A DNA stretch of 64,000 nucleotides from Drosophila miranda (lineage: Eukaryota > Arthropoda > Insecta > Diptera > Drosophilidae), in contig NC_046673.1 of the NCBI RefSeq assembly GCF_003369915.1, forward strand, positions 11,392,001 to 11,456,000, in the 5' to 3' direction. Of this stretch, positions 1-10,335 are shown in pieces. Each line of letters opens with the position of its first letter. The stretch's first letter is position 1. Under the pieces are notes generated by a model. It saw nothing but the letters and a program-made list of their open reading frames with translations. It did no database searches and was not told the origin of the DNA. The translations under genes and the position numbers were made by a program.

Positions 1-1639
1 GCGCCACTCTCGAATTAAGCACAATGGGCGACAAAAAAAGGTGGGCAATGGGGGGCAGGTACTGTTGACAGGTACTGTTTGCTGTAGCACTAAATAGCTG
101 AAATTGGCATACATTCGGCAAAATGTCTAGTTTTTGTTGTTACTTCTTGAGAAAGTGCACTATGCCTCTATGCAAGGCCTACAGAAAGATCAATGTTACA
201 GAAGTCCAAATTTCTAGACAGATAGCTGATTATTCCAGCGACGAAGCTGGTTGCTTGGGCACTTCACTTCCCAATACTGACTGCTTTGGATCTTCCCAAC
301 GCCGGAGTCGGGACAAGGCCAGCTTGAGCAGCTTTTTCATGTATCATTACCCATTTCAAAAGCCCAGTGCTGCGGGACTAGGATCTCCTTTCAATTGAAC
401 GGAAATCGGTTGGTCTGAAGGTGGGAAGGAGTGGCAGGAAATTTCAACCAACATTAAACCCTTGTTGCCCATTGTACTGGCACTTCATCTCCCGTTTCCT
501 TTGTTGTTGCTTACTTTCTTTCCGCTTCTCCTTTATTTTGGGGTTTTCCCCCCTTTTCTTTTCGTGAAGAGAATGGAGGACGGCGACGGGGGCGGGTTCC
601 CAAGAACCTGGGAACACCTTCATAACGGCAACGCTGCAAAAATTGTTGGAAATTCAATTTGTGCGAAACTTGAAAATGCCGGAGGCAACGCGAATCACCA
701 AACCTCAATGCCCCCCACTTTTCCCCTGGCCGTGCTTTGCCACAAATCCAAAGTCACATCAGCAGTCACTGCCCGTACCAACGCCTCTCGGACGTCTTGT
801 GTTTATCCATGAAATTTAATTGGCCTCACTTCGAGGGGAAAACAAAGAGGAAACCGACCGACCCGAAGACCCGATCGACACGACCAACCAACCGAGGATG
901 TGTGGCGACCACCTGCCGGTAGCTCGGCCACTTGAGTTTGTTTAATTAGTGGACTCGGAAGCGAGTCTTAAAGCCAGTCTGCCTGCCACTTGCCACCTAC
1001 AAAAACACACCCCAAAATACCCAAGAACAAAGACAGCTGCTTTAATGTGCCGAATAGCCGGGGTTGGGGTTGGGGACCGGCTGCAAATCCGCCGCCAGAC
1101 GTGACGTGACAATAATACCGAAAAATCTGTCAACCTAATGGGAACTCCCCCGGCACTGGCCCCTTTGCCACCAGCCACGCTACTATTTGCCACCTTCCCC
1201 CTCCCTCCTACTGCTGCGCGTAGATGCTTTCCCCTTTGGGCAACTTTCACGGTGTCTGCCTTACATGTGGCTGCATAAATTTTACGCTCATCACCTGTCG
1301 CTGCCACAGTCCCGGCCACAGCCCCTCCCTCGCTGCTGACTGTGACCTTGTTGTTGCTGCCGCTGCCGAGTTACTTATTTAGCATAGCATACTTTGTGTG
1401 TGGGGGCTTTTTGAATATGGCACAAGGCTGCTTGCTGCTTGCCGCTCGCTGCTGATGCTGGTGCCGGTTCACACTTTGGGAGCCCTTGGCTCGTAAACAA
1501 ATTGAATTGAAGTCATAAAAGTCGTCGCCGAAAGAAGCTACCAGGGAGATGGGGATGGGGATGGGTAAGGAGTAAGGAGCTCCTCTGTGTAGCAGTGGAA
1601 AAGCCTTATGCTGAGTGTCAGTGATTGCGATGTTCCACG

Positions 1640-1690
1640 TGAGTGTGTGAGTGTGTTAGTGTGTTAGTGTGTGCGTGTGTATATGTTTGT
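1640..1690. repeat. GT-rich microsatellite
   Basis: An imperfect run of GTGTGA, GTGTTA and GTGTGC motifs. It is typical of Drosophila noncoding DNA. Confidence 0.8.
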
Positions 1691-1952
1691 GTGAGTCCCT
1701 TTCCAGTTTGCTGCTTGTCAGCGCCATTATGTCGCACTTGTTAAATCCGAGAGTGTGCCTCACTCACACAAGCATCACACAACAACACACGTACATGAGT
1801 GATACACACATACAAGCACACATAGAGAGAGACACACATGTCGCGGCAGCTTCCCTTTTTTTATGCCTCAATAAAAACACAATACGTTACAATTGAATTG
1901 AACTCAATTGAATTTGATTGAAGTTGTAAAGCTCAGACAGGCACTGCAACTG

Positions 1953-1981
1953 TCTCTGTGTGTGTGTGTGTGTGTGGGTGA
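1953..1981. repeat. (TG)n microsatellite
   Basis: An almost pure TG dinucleotide run preceded by TCTC. Confidence 0.9.
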
Positions 1982-2149
1982 GCGGTATATAGAGAAAGAA
2001 AGAGATGCACATAGAGAAATAGAAAGAGAAGGGAAGGTAGTGGTAGTGGTATTGGCGGACGTGGAGGGATAGGGACAAATGCAATAACGTGTAGCCAGTC
2101 GGAGAGCCTGCCATAAGGACTCAGCCTGCCATCAATGAGGTGTCATTGC

Positions 2150-2285
2150 CGACAACGTCGACGACGAGAACGACGAAGAAGCTGAGGACCAGGACGATGA
2201 GGACAATAATGACAACCAAAGCCAACAGCGGCGACAACGATGATGACGACGAAGAGGCTAACGACGATGATGATGATGATAAAGT
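2150..2285. repeat. GAC/GAT trinucleotide tract
   Basis: The tract is built from GAC, GAT, GAG and AAC triplets. On the plus strand one frame reads as a short acidic Asp/Glu/Asn run, but it is closed by stops on both sides within about 40 codons, so I treat it as a microsatellite and not an exon. Confidence 0.75.
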
Positions 2286-2849
2286 GTGCCGCCATAAATA
2301 TATCTGCGGAGTCAAATGTGTCGTCAATGGTGGGGTTAAGAGGCAGTCACCTTTTCAGCCATGGTGGTGGGGCATACACCCATCCATGACATCAGAATCA
2401 TAGATGGAGTCGAAGTCGGAGTATCAACGGTTTCTGTTTGCCTGATATTGAAGTCGAGTCCCACATGTGCAAATACATCATTTTATTCATTTTCATATTT
2501 CATAGTCATATTGCCATATATAATGGCACTCTAGCATGTTCGGAAAGGCTTACAGATTGGCTTAGAGGGGTTTTCGGATAGGGGTTATACCTAGCATGTC
2601 GCGTATCGAGGCAGTGTCTGGATTCACGTCCTCGTTTTGGGAATCTAATTCGTTTTTCTAACAATAATAAGATGTCTGAATCATGAGCTTTCATGTTCTA
2701 CTATAGGCCGCTAGAGTTAGGCCTCCCCCTATGCTTTTTTGAGTGTACGTTTTTCTAAGTCTTGCTAAATTGTCAGCTTGCTTTGTCACCATTTTGCCTG
2801 TCCCATTCCATACTCAAACGGACTTAATATCGCTCGAATACGAATACTC

Positions 2850-4085
2850 GCACTGCTTCGGGGTATCGGTATCCCGCTCAAATCCGTTCCAGGTGTGCAA
2901 AACGCACGTTCATTTTTTTTGTGTGGGGTCCAGCACAATCTGCAACCTGCAACTGGCAACTTTCCGGATCTCTAATGCTAATGGACAGACAGGTGGAGAG
3001 CGTGGAGAAAAGGAAGAACCCCAGAAAGAAGACACCTTACGCGCGATAGAAATATAAATATAAGTATAAATAGAGGAAAATAGACGAAATTGAAAATAAA
3101 TATTAAGTGTGGCATCAGTTTATGGGTGGTCGGCAAGACGCGGTCAAGGGTAATGGTCAGAGGAACCCAGAGGAGAAATGGCAATCAAAACAGTGAGCAA
3201 AACAATAAACCTGCCAAATAAATAAACAAACGAAATTCTTGCATCTCCATCTGGCCGACTCGCGGTTTATTGTACACTGAAAACGAAACAAAAGTTTGTA
3301 GATTCACTTCCAATATCAAATCGGGATGCATATACAATTTTTTTTTTGTATTCTCTCATGGAAAAGATTCGGAAATCGAATAAGGCTAGTGTAGGGTCTT
3401 CCAGCCCGATACACCCCAACAAGTTACGTGAACATCATAGCCAAATCATAGTGGTGTTCTGTCCGATCTGTTCCTTTCTTACCTCTCTTTATCCTGCGCT
3501 CTTCGTTTTTGCGGCTACAGCATTTAAGCTGTCCTATCGCTCTCTGTCTATCGGACCATCGCTGGTTTTCAGCTCGAGTTGCCAGCAGCAATCACCCTGA
3601 CTCAAGTGGCATAATACTCGTATGTAGCTCCCAAGAGTGGCGTGGCCATAAGGAAGGAAGACGCCCCAAGAACAGTGAAAAGTGCCTCGGAGCATGAACT
3701 ACTACTTACATCAGAGCCCTGCATTCTATGATATTTTACAGAGCTATGAATAATAATCCTATATTCATTGGTACATCGAAGAATAGTCATTACCGTTTTA
3801 CCTATGGACATACGTTCCATAGGTGTACCAGTGCACCCTTAGAACATTTTTGTACTTATGCCTTTTCTGGGCAACACCACAAAGTGCTCTTCTATGGCAG
3901 GCCCAACCTTCGGGTGGCTTGTGTATCATGCCCTGTCTTCCGATCGGATAAAACCTATCTATCCGAACTTCTCTATAGAATGTCCTTTCTTCCGTAATTT
4001 AGTCCGTAATTAATTAAGGAAGCCCAAAGTACATACATGTGTGCAACATTAAAACAAACATTTTTAACGAGACCATCGAGTTTAT
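2850..4085 (+). repeat. Degenerate left-edge copy of the array unit, plus-strand half
   Basis: Positions 2850-3050 and 3618-4085 match the plus-strand half of the downstream array units, but with many substitutions, unlike the near-identical inner copies. About 565 bp of unrelated sequence (3051-3617) separates the two halves. A single-base shift near 3700 also breaks the frame that stays open in the second unit. I infer that this is the older outer edge of the array. Confidence 0.7.
3122..3196 (+). CDS. Possible 24-residue small ORF, doubtful
   Basis: A short polar frame, starting Met-Gly-Gly-Arg-Gln and ending Gln-Ser-Lys-Gln, lies in the segment that splits the left-edge array copy. AATAAA signals follow within 10-25 bases (3204-3209 and again near 3217). 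An in-frame stop lies five codons upstream and I find no upstream exon. It may be the tail of a lost gene or chance. Confidence 0.15.
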   Translation: MGGRQDAVKGNGQRNPEEKWQSKQ

Positions 4086-4526
4086 TCATTCTCTCATGTA
4101 TCTGTCAAAATATTCGCTGATCTCACGGAACAGTCGATGGATCTGCTGGCTAACGGCACTGTGATCCATGGCAGTCTCCGCGGTGTGGCCCTGCCGGTTG
4201 AGGGCTAGCTTCCTGTTGACGGCATTTGTAAACTCGATAAGGAGGTCCGAATAAGCGGCAAGGCGTTGATGGAAGTTCGCCATATTTAGTCCGGCACGCT
4301 CCGCATCTGCACGATTTTGCTCCACAGTGGTTCTGACTTGTAACAGGGCCATATATAGTTCTCCATCATTCAACACATCGTCCTCTAGGATTGGTTCTTC
4401 GTTCTGGTGGAGGTCCTGGTCGTGGTTCTGGTCCTGGTTCTGGATCTGGTCCTGGTTTTGGTCCTGGTCCTCCTGGTCCTCCTGGTCCCGGGCCAATGGC
4501 TTGTCGTCGCGTATAAATGGTGGCAT
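4086..4526 (-). CDS. Array gene copy 1, 146 aa acidic/helical protein of unknown function
   Basis: I do not recognise the family. Residues 12-45 are a low-complexity Asp/Gln/Glu/Asn run coded by a 9-base repeat. Residues 55-146 are charged and leucine-rich and look largely helical, possibly a coiled coil. There is no signal peptide or membrane segment, so it is probably intracellular. The coding region lies in the second exon. A consensus donor (GTGAGT at 4649 reading leftward) and acceptor (TTTTAG ending at 4565) define an 85 bp intron, and the first exon is noncoding because an in-frame stop lies just before the junction. The start used is the first ATG after the splice. The TGA overlaps an AATAAA at 4081-4086, implying a very short 3' UTR. 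The protein is identical to copy 2. Confidence 0.75.
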   Translation of the reverse strand: MPPFIRDDKPLARDQEDQEDQDQNQDQIQNQDQNHDQDLHQNEEPILEDDVLNDGELYMALLQVRTTVEQNRADAERAGLNMANFHQRLAAYSDLLIEFTNAVNRKLALNRQGHTAETAMDHSAVSQQIHRLFREISEYFDRYMRE

Positions 4527-5212
4527 TTCTCTCAGGGCGCTTGTGTTCCCTAGCAGTTTTAATTCTAAAATTAATATCGGTAGAGCCGTATGAAAACATG
4601 TTTAAAAAAAAAAAAAAAAAAAATATTGAAAAACGAGACGTGTACTCACCTTAGAAAACAAATTGTGTGTGATAAAAACTCTGTTGGTACTTCCACTCAG
4701 AGCTGTCTTCGTGAAAGCATGGCCTACTAAGTGCCACTATTTACAGAAGTCTTAGTAGCTTCTTCGAAAGTAGTCCTATCAATCAAATCTATTTGGTAAC
4801 GAAACGATGTTGCTTGATTTGCTCGTATGATTAGCACAGAACTACCTTTCAAAGATGTTTCCGTTTCCTTTTAAAAGCCTGAACTTATTCCAAACTAAAA
4901 CCGGTATTATACCTCAATACTTTTTGCATAATTGTAGGTTCAAAGATTGTTGGTCTTTTAACATTTAAGCGTCTTCCTTCTACATCAATCCATAATTTGT
5001 TGTTGCTGCGACTAAAAATCTTCCCATCTTACACCCATTAAAGCTCCACACCACAGAGCTCCACTCAATAAAAGCATTCTTCGATATTTAATTGTCATTC
5101 CGCCCATGTTCAACATCCCTTCTGTCATTAACTTCGCTACTACTCCAATCCCCACCCCTGGACTAAGCTAAGTGCGTGTGAATTCAGACGTCCCCTTACA
5201 CCCACAAAAATC

Positions 5213-5219
5213 TATAAAA
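5213..5219 (+). promoter_or_regulatory. TATA box of the plus-strand transcript, unit 2
   Basis: TATAAAA is followed 26 bases later by the A of an initiator-like TCAGG and then by a GAGCCGAG element. The layout fits a Drosophila TATA/Inr core promoter pointing right, away from array gene copy 1. The same arrangement recurs in every unit. Confidence 0.5.
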
Positions 5220-5394
5220 CAGAGGAACCAAGGAGATCAGGAGGAGAGCCGAGTTCCTAAAAGCTCAAATAATAATTAAGTGAAACCATCACAGATCCGT
5301 TAATTTTACTAATCGAATTGGTTCCGAAACCTTTCCGAGTGTGAAAAACGCACGTTGATTTTTTTGTTTCGAGTCGAGCACAATCTGCAATCTA

Positions 5395-5508
5395 ATGGAC
5401 AGACAGGTGGGGAGCGTGGAGAACAGAGAGAACCCCAGAAAGAAGACACCTTGCGAATATCAAAGAGTGGCGGGGCCATACGGAAGGAAGACGCCTCAAG
5501 AACATTAA
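5395..5508 (+). CDS. Short plus-strand ORF of unit 2, 37 aa, doubtful
   Basis: This is the first usable ATG downstream of the unit TATA box. It codes a basic, Arg/Lys/Pro-rich 37-residue peptide. A second overlapping frame is also open here for about 75 codons but has no ATG. The unit carries a 31 bp deletion just upstream compared with the others. No homology is recognised. The transcript may be noncoding. Confidence 0.2.
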   Translation: MDRQVGSVENRENPRKKTPCEYQRVAGPYGRKTPQEH

Positions 5509-5751
5509 AAAGTGCCTTGAAGCATGAACTATACTTACAACAGAGCCCCGCATTCTATGATAATTTACAGGAGTATAAGTAATAATCCTAAATGCATTGG
5601 TACATCGATGAATAGTCAGTAGCGCATAAAACCTATCTATCCGAACTTCTCTATAGAATGTCCTTTCTTCCGTAATTTAGTCCGTAATTAATTAAGGAAG
5701 CCGAAAGTACAACATTAAAACAAACATTTTTAACGAGACCATCGAGTTTAT

Positions 5752-6192
5752 TCATTCTCTCATGTATCTGTCAAAATATTCGCTGATCTCACGGAACAGT
5801 CGATGGATCTGCTGGCTAACGGCACTGTGATCCATGGCAGTCTCCGCGGTGTGGCCCTGCCGGTTGAGGGCTAGCTTCCTGTTGACGGCATTTGTAAACT
5901 CGATAAGGAGGTCCGAATAAGCGGCAAGGCGTTGATGGAAGTTCGCCATATTTAGTCCGGCACGCTCCGCATCTGCACGATTTTGCTCCACAGTGGTTCT
6001 GACTTGTAACAGGGCCATATATAGTTCACCATCATTCAACACATCGTCCTCTAGGATTGGTTCTTCGTTCTGGTGGAGGTCCTGGTCGTGGTTCTGGTCC
6101 TGGTTCTGGATCTGGTCCTGGTTTTGGTCCTGGTCCTCCTGGTCCTCCTGGTCCCGGGCCAATGGCTTGTCGTCGCGTATAAATGGTGGCAT
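5752..6192 (-). CDS. Array gene copy 2, 146 aa
   Basis: The protein is identical to copy 1, and the coding region differs from it by at least one silent change near 6029. The intron runs 6231-6316 (86 bp) with the same GTGAGT donor and TTTTAG acceptor, and the first exon to its right is noncoding. The stop codon again overlaps AATAAA. On the opposite strand an ATTAAA near 5714 could end the plus-strand transcript, so the two 3' ends would nearly meet. Function unknown. Confidence 0.75.
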   Translation of the reverse strand: MPPFIRDDKPLARDQEDQEDQDQNQDQIQNQDQNHDQDLHQNEEPILEDDVLNDGELYMALLQVRTTVEQNRADAERAGLNMANFHQRLAAYSDLLIEFTNAVNRKLALNRQGHTAETAMDHSAVSQQIHRLFREISEYFDRYMRE

Positions 6193-6879
6193 TTCTCTCA
6201 GGGCGCTTGTGTTCCCTAGTAGTTTTAATTCTAAAATTAATATCGGTAGAGCCGTATGAAAACATGTTTAAAAAAAAAAAAAAAAAAAAATATTGAAAAA
6301 CGAGACGTGTACTCACCTTAGAAAACAAATTGTGTGTGATAAAAACTCTGTTGGTACTTCCACTCAGAGCTGTCTTCGTGAAAGCATGGCCTACTAAGTG
6401 CCACTATTTACAGAAGTCTTAGTAGCTTCTTCGAAAGTAGTCCTATCAATCAAATCTATTTGGTAACGAAACGATGTTGCTTGATTTGCTCGTATGATTA
6501 GCACAGAACTACCTTTCAAAGATGTTTCCGTTTCCTTTTAAAAGCCTGAACTTATTCCAAACTAAAACCGGTATTATACCTCAATACTTTTTGCATAATT
6601 GTAGGTTCAAAGATTGTTGGTCTTTTAACATTTAAGCGTCTTCCTTCTACATCAATCCATAATTTGTTGTTGCTGCGACTAAAAATCTTCCCATCTTACA
6701 CCCATTAAAGCTCCACTCCACAGAGCTCCACTCAATAAAAGCATTCTTCGATATTTAATTGTCATTCCGCCCATGTTCAACATCCCTTCTGTCATTAACT
6801 TCGCTACTACTCCAATCCCCACCCCTGGACTAAGCTAAGTGCGTGTGAATTCAGACGTCCCCTTACACCCACAAAAATC

Positions 6880-6886
6880 TATAAAA
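6880..6886 (+). promoter_or_regulatory. TATA box of the plus-strand transcript, unit 3
   Basis: Same TATAAAA, initiator spacing and downstream GAGCCGAG as in unit 2. Confidence 0.5.
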
Positions 6887-7086
6887 CAGAGGCACCAAGG
6901 AGATCAGGAGGAGAGCCGAGTTCCTAAAAGCTCAAATAATAATTAAGTGAAACCATCACAGATCCGTTAATTTTACTAATCGAATTGGTTCCGAAACCTT
7001 TCCGAGTGTGAAAAACGCACGTTGATTTTTTTGTTTCGAGTCGAGCACAATCTGCAATCTGCAACTAGAACCTTTCCGGATCTCTA

Positions 7087-7206
7087 ATGCTAATGGACAG
7101 ACAGGTGGGGAGCGTGGAGAACAGAGAGAACCCCAGAAAGAAGACACCTTGCGAATATCAAAGAGTGGCAGGGCCATACGGAAGGAAGACGCCTCAAGAA
7201 CATTAA
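7087..7206 (+). CDS. Short plus-strand ORF of unit 3, 39 aa, doubtful
   Basis: It begins two codons before the ATG used in unit 2 because the 31 bp segment is intact here. The basic 39-residue frame is otherwise conserved in units 3, 4 and 5. The longer alternative frame is disrupted here by an extra A in an A-run near 7210, which argues against that frame being the coding one. Confidence 0.2.
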   Translation: MLMDRQVGSVENRENPRKKTPCEYQRVAGPYGRKTPQEH

Positions 7207-7450
7207 AAAAGTGCCTTGAAGCATGAACTATACTTACAACAGAGCCCCGCATTCTATGATAATTTACAGGAGTATAAGTAATAATCCTAAATGCATTGGT
7301 ACATCGATGAATAGTCAGTAGCGCATAAAACCTATCTATCCGAACTTCTCTATAGAATGTCCTTTCTTCCGTAATTTAGTCCGTAATTAATTAAGGAAGC
7401 CGAAAGTACAACATTAAAACAAACATTTTTAACGAGACCATCGAGTTTAT

Positions 7451-7900
7451 TCATTCTCTCATGTATCTGTCAAAATATTCGCTGATCTCACGGAACAGTC
7501 GATGGATCTGCTGGCTAAGGGCACTGTGATCCATGGCAGTCTCCGCGGTGTGGCCCTGCCGGTTGAGGGCTAGCTTCCTGTTGACGGCATTTGTAAACTC
7601 GATAAGGAGGTCCGAATAAGCGGCAAGGCGTTGATGGAAGTTCGCCATATTTAGTCCGGCACGCTCCGCATCTGCACGATTTTGCTCCACAGTGGTTCTG
7701 ACTTGTAACAGGGCCATATATAGTTCTCCATCATTCAACACATCGTCCTCTAGGATTGGTTCTTCGTTCTGGTGGAGGTCCTGGTCGTGGTTCTGGTCCT
7801 GGTTCTGGATCTGGTCCTGGTTTTGGTCCTGGTCCTCCTGGTCCTCCTGGTCCTCCTGGTCCCGGGCCAATGGCTTGTCGTCGCGTATAAATGGTGGCAT
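7451..7900 (-). CDS. Array gene copy 3, 149 aa
   Basis: As copies 1 and 2, but with one more 9-base repeat, adding a Gln-Glu-Asp triplet near residues 15-23, and a Val to Leu change in the C-terminal helix (Ser-Ala-Leu-Ser). The intron is 7939-8031 (93 bp), lengthened by a TAAAA repeat in the A-tract. The noncoding first exon lies to its right. Stop and AATAAA overlap. Function unknown. Confidence 0.75.
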   Translation of the reverse strand: MPPFIRDDKPLARDQEDQEDQEDQDQNQDQIQNQDQNHDQDLHQNEEPILEDDVLNDGELYMALLQVRTTVEQNRADAERAGLNMANFHQRLAAYSDLLIEFTNAVNRKLALNRQGHTAETAMDHSALSQQIHRLFREISEYFDRYMRE

Positions 7901-8594
7901 TTCTCTCAGGGCGCTTGTGTTCCCTAGCAGTTTTAATTCTAAAATTAATATCGGTAGAGCCGTATGAAAACATGTTTAAAAAAAAAAAAATAAAATAAAA
8001 TAAAATATTGAAAAACGCGACGTGTACTCACCTTAGAAAACAAATTGTGTGTGATAAAAACTCTGTTGGTACTTCCACTCAGAGCTGTCTTCGTGAAAGC
8101 ATGGCCTACTAAGTGCCACTATTTACAGAAGTCTTAGTAGCTTCTTCGAAAGTAGTCCTATCAATCAAATCTATTTGGTAACGAAACGATGTTGCTTGAT
8201 TTGCTCGTATGATTAGCACAGAACTACCTTTCAAAGATGTTTCCGTTTCCTTTTAAAAGCCTGAACTTATTCCAAACTAAAACCGGTATTATACCTCAAT
8301 ACTGTGTGCATAATTGTAGGTCCAAAGATTGTTGGTCTTTTAACATTTAAGCGTCTTCCTTCTACATCAATCCATAATTTGTTGTTGCTGCGACTAAAAA
8401 TCTTCCCATCTTACACCCATTAAAGCTCCACTCCACAGAGCTCCACTCAATAAAAGCATTCTTCGATATTTAATTGTCATTCCGCCCATGTTCAACATCC
8501 CTTCTGTCATTAACTTCGCTACTACTCCAATCCCCACCCCTGGACTAAGCTAAAAGCATGTGAATTCAGACGTCCCTTTACACCCACAAAAATC

Positions 8595-8601
8595 TATAAA
8601 A
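8595..8601 (+). promoter_or_regulatory. TATA box of the plus-strand transcript, unit 4
   Basis: Same core promoter layout as in units 2 and 3, with unit 3 sequence almost unchanged. Confidence 0.5.
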
Positions 8602-8801
8602 CAGAGGCACCAAGGAGATCAGGAGGAGAGCCGAGTTCCTAAAAGCTCAAATAATAATTAAGTGAAACCATCACAGATCCGTTAATTTTACTAATCGAAT
8701 TGGTTCCGAAACCTTTCCGAGTGTGAAAAACGCACGTTGATTTTTTTGTTTCGAGTCGAGCACAATCTGCAATCTGCAACTAGAACCTTTCCGGATCTCT
8801 A

Positions 8802-8921
8802 ATGCTAATGGACAGACAGGTGGGGAGCGTGGAGAACAGAGAGAACCCCAGAAAGAAGACACCTTGCGAATATCAAAGAGTGGCAGGGCCATACGGAAGG
8901 AAGACGCCTCAAGAACATTAA
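8802..8921 (+). CDS. Short plus-strand ORF of unit 4, 39 aa, doubtful
   Basis: Same 39-residue frame as unit 3. I saw no difference between the two in this ORF. Coding status unproven. Confidence 0.2.
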   Translation: MLMDRQVGSVENRENPRKKTPCEYQRVAGPYGRKTPQEH

Positions 8922-9165
8922 AAAAGTGCCTTGAAGCATGAACTATACTTACAACAGAGCCCCGCATTCTATGATAATTTACAGGAGTATAAGTAATAAT
9001 CCTAAATGCATTGGTACATCGATGAATAGTCAGTAGCGCATAAAACCTATCTATCCGAACTTCTCTATAGAATGTCCTTTCTTCCGTAATTTAGTCCGTA
9101 ATTAATTAAGGAAGCCGAAAGTACAACATTAAAACAAACATTTTTAACGAGACCATCGAGTTTAT

Positions 9166-9615
9166 TCATTCTCTCATGTATCTGTCAAAATATTCGCTGA
9201 TCTCACGGAACAGTCGATGGATCTGCTGGCTAACGGCACTGTGATCCATGGCAGTCTCCGCGGTGTGGCCCTGCCGGTTGAGGGCTAGCTTCCTGTTGAC
9301 GGCATTTGTAAACTCGATAAGGAGGTCCGAATAAGCGGCAAGGCGTTGATGGAAGTTCGCCATATTTAGTCCGGCACGCTCCGCATCTGCACGATTTTGC
9401 TCCACAGTGGTTCTGACTTGTAACAGGGCCATATATAGTTCTCCATCATTCAACACATCGTCCTCTAGGATTGGTTCTTCGTTCTGGTGGAGGTCCTGGT
9501 CGTGGTTCTGGTCCTGGTTCTGGATCTGGTCCTGGTTTTGGTCCTGGTCCTCCTGGTCCTCCTGGTCCTCCTGGTCCCGGGCCAATGGCTTGTCGTCGCG
9601 TATAAATGGTGGCAT
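9166..9615 (-). CDS. Array gene copy 4, 149 aa
   Basis: It has the expanded repeat of copy 3 but the ancestral Val in the C-terminal helix. The intron is 9654-9746. From the donor rightward, the first exon and upstream region (about 9760-10115) differ at many sites from other copies and lack roughly 25 bp, and unit homology stops at about 10115 without the neighbouring TATA promoter. The coding region looks intact, but its upstream sequence is the most diverged of the array. Confidence 0.72.
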   Translation of the reverse strand: MPPFIRDDKPLARDQEDQEDQEDQDQNQDQIQNQDQNHDQDLHQNEEPILEDDVLNDGELYMALLQVRTTVEQNRADAERAGLNMANFHQRLAAYSDLLIEFTNAVNRKLALNRQGHTAETAMDHSAVSQQIHRLFREISEYFDRYMRE

Positions 9616-10335
9616 TTCTCTCAGGGCGCTTGTGTTCCCTAGCAGTTTTAATTCTAAAATTAATATCGGTAGAGCCGTATGAAAACATGTTTAAAAAAAA
9701 AAAAATAAAATAAAATAAAATATTGAAAAACGCGACGTGTACTCACCTTAGAAAACAAATTTTGTGTGATAAAAACTCTGTTAGTACTTTCACTCAGAGC
9801 TGTCTTCGTGAAAGCATGGCCTACCAAGTGCCACTATTTACAGAAGTCTTAGTAGTTTCTTCGAAAGTAATCCTATCCATCAAAACTATTTGGTATCGAA
9901 ACTATGTTTCTTGATTTGCTCGTATGATAAGCACAGAATTACCTTAACTTATTCTAAACTAAAACCGGTATTACACCTCAACACTTAGTGCATAACTATA
10001 GGTCCAAAGATCCACTCAATAAAAACATTTTTCGATATTTCATTATCATTCCGTCTATCTTCCACATCCCTCCTGTCATGGATTAACTTACACTACTACT
10101 CCAATCCCCACCCCTGGACAATTTTCGGGACCCATCTGCCCTCTGCATACGAATGCAACTACAGTGAATACTCTTGCAACAAAAGGATGTCATGTTTTAA
10201 CGCGACGCTTAATCTTTGAAATGATCTATAGCCCTTTCAAAGACCGAACTAAACAAATATATTATAATCTTCAAAAAATCGTGCGATATTCGTAAACAAA
10301 TGTGAAAAAATCTATTAACATACCATAAAAGAGGG

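Larger units (their letters stand above)
1..2849. other. Intergenic block, no gene recognised
   Basis: I see no reading frame here with convincing protein-like composition, start context and splice signals together. The open frames are short and follow simple repeats or compositional bias. The block holds GT-rich and TG dinucleotide tracts near 1640-1690 and 1953-1981, scattered CA/GA repeats near 1770-1840, and a GAC/GAT trinucleotide tract near 2150-2285. Unit-like sequence of the downstream array begins only around 2850. Confidence 0.6.
4015..10115. repeat. Tandem gene array, four contiguous units
   Basis: Gene stops at 4086, 5752, 7451 and 9166 give periods of 1666, 1699 and 1715 bp. Each unit contains, left to right, a plus-strand TATA promoter with a short ORF, a conserved AT-rich stretch, the minus-strand gene, its small intron, its noncoding first exon and an upstream region. 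Length differences come from a 31 bp deletion in the second unit, a 9 bp in-frame expansion in the third and fourth genes, and the intronic A-tract. The right end of the fourth unit diverges sharply after about 9760. Confidence 0.95.

Noticed and set aside
462..812. Plus-strand hydrophobic frame of 116 codons
   Set aside because: The composition follows a T/C-rich tract, it does not begin at ATG in the visible frame start, and no splice or promoter signals accompany it.
6956..7252. Minus-strand 98-codon frame repeated in units 3 and 4
   Set aside because: It lies antisense to the plus-strand promoter and short ORF, is broken in units 1, 2 and 5, and has no start context. Its repetition is explained by the tandem array.
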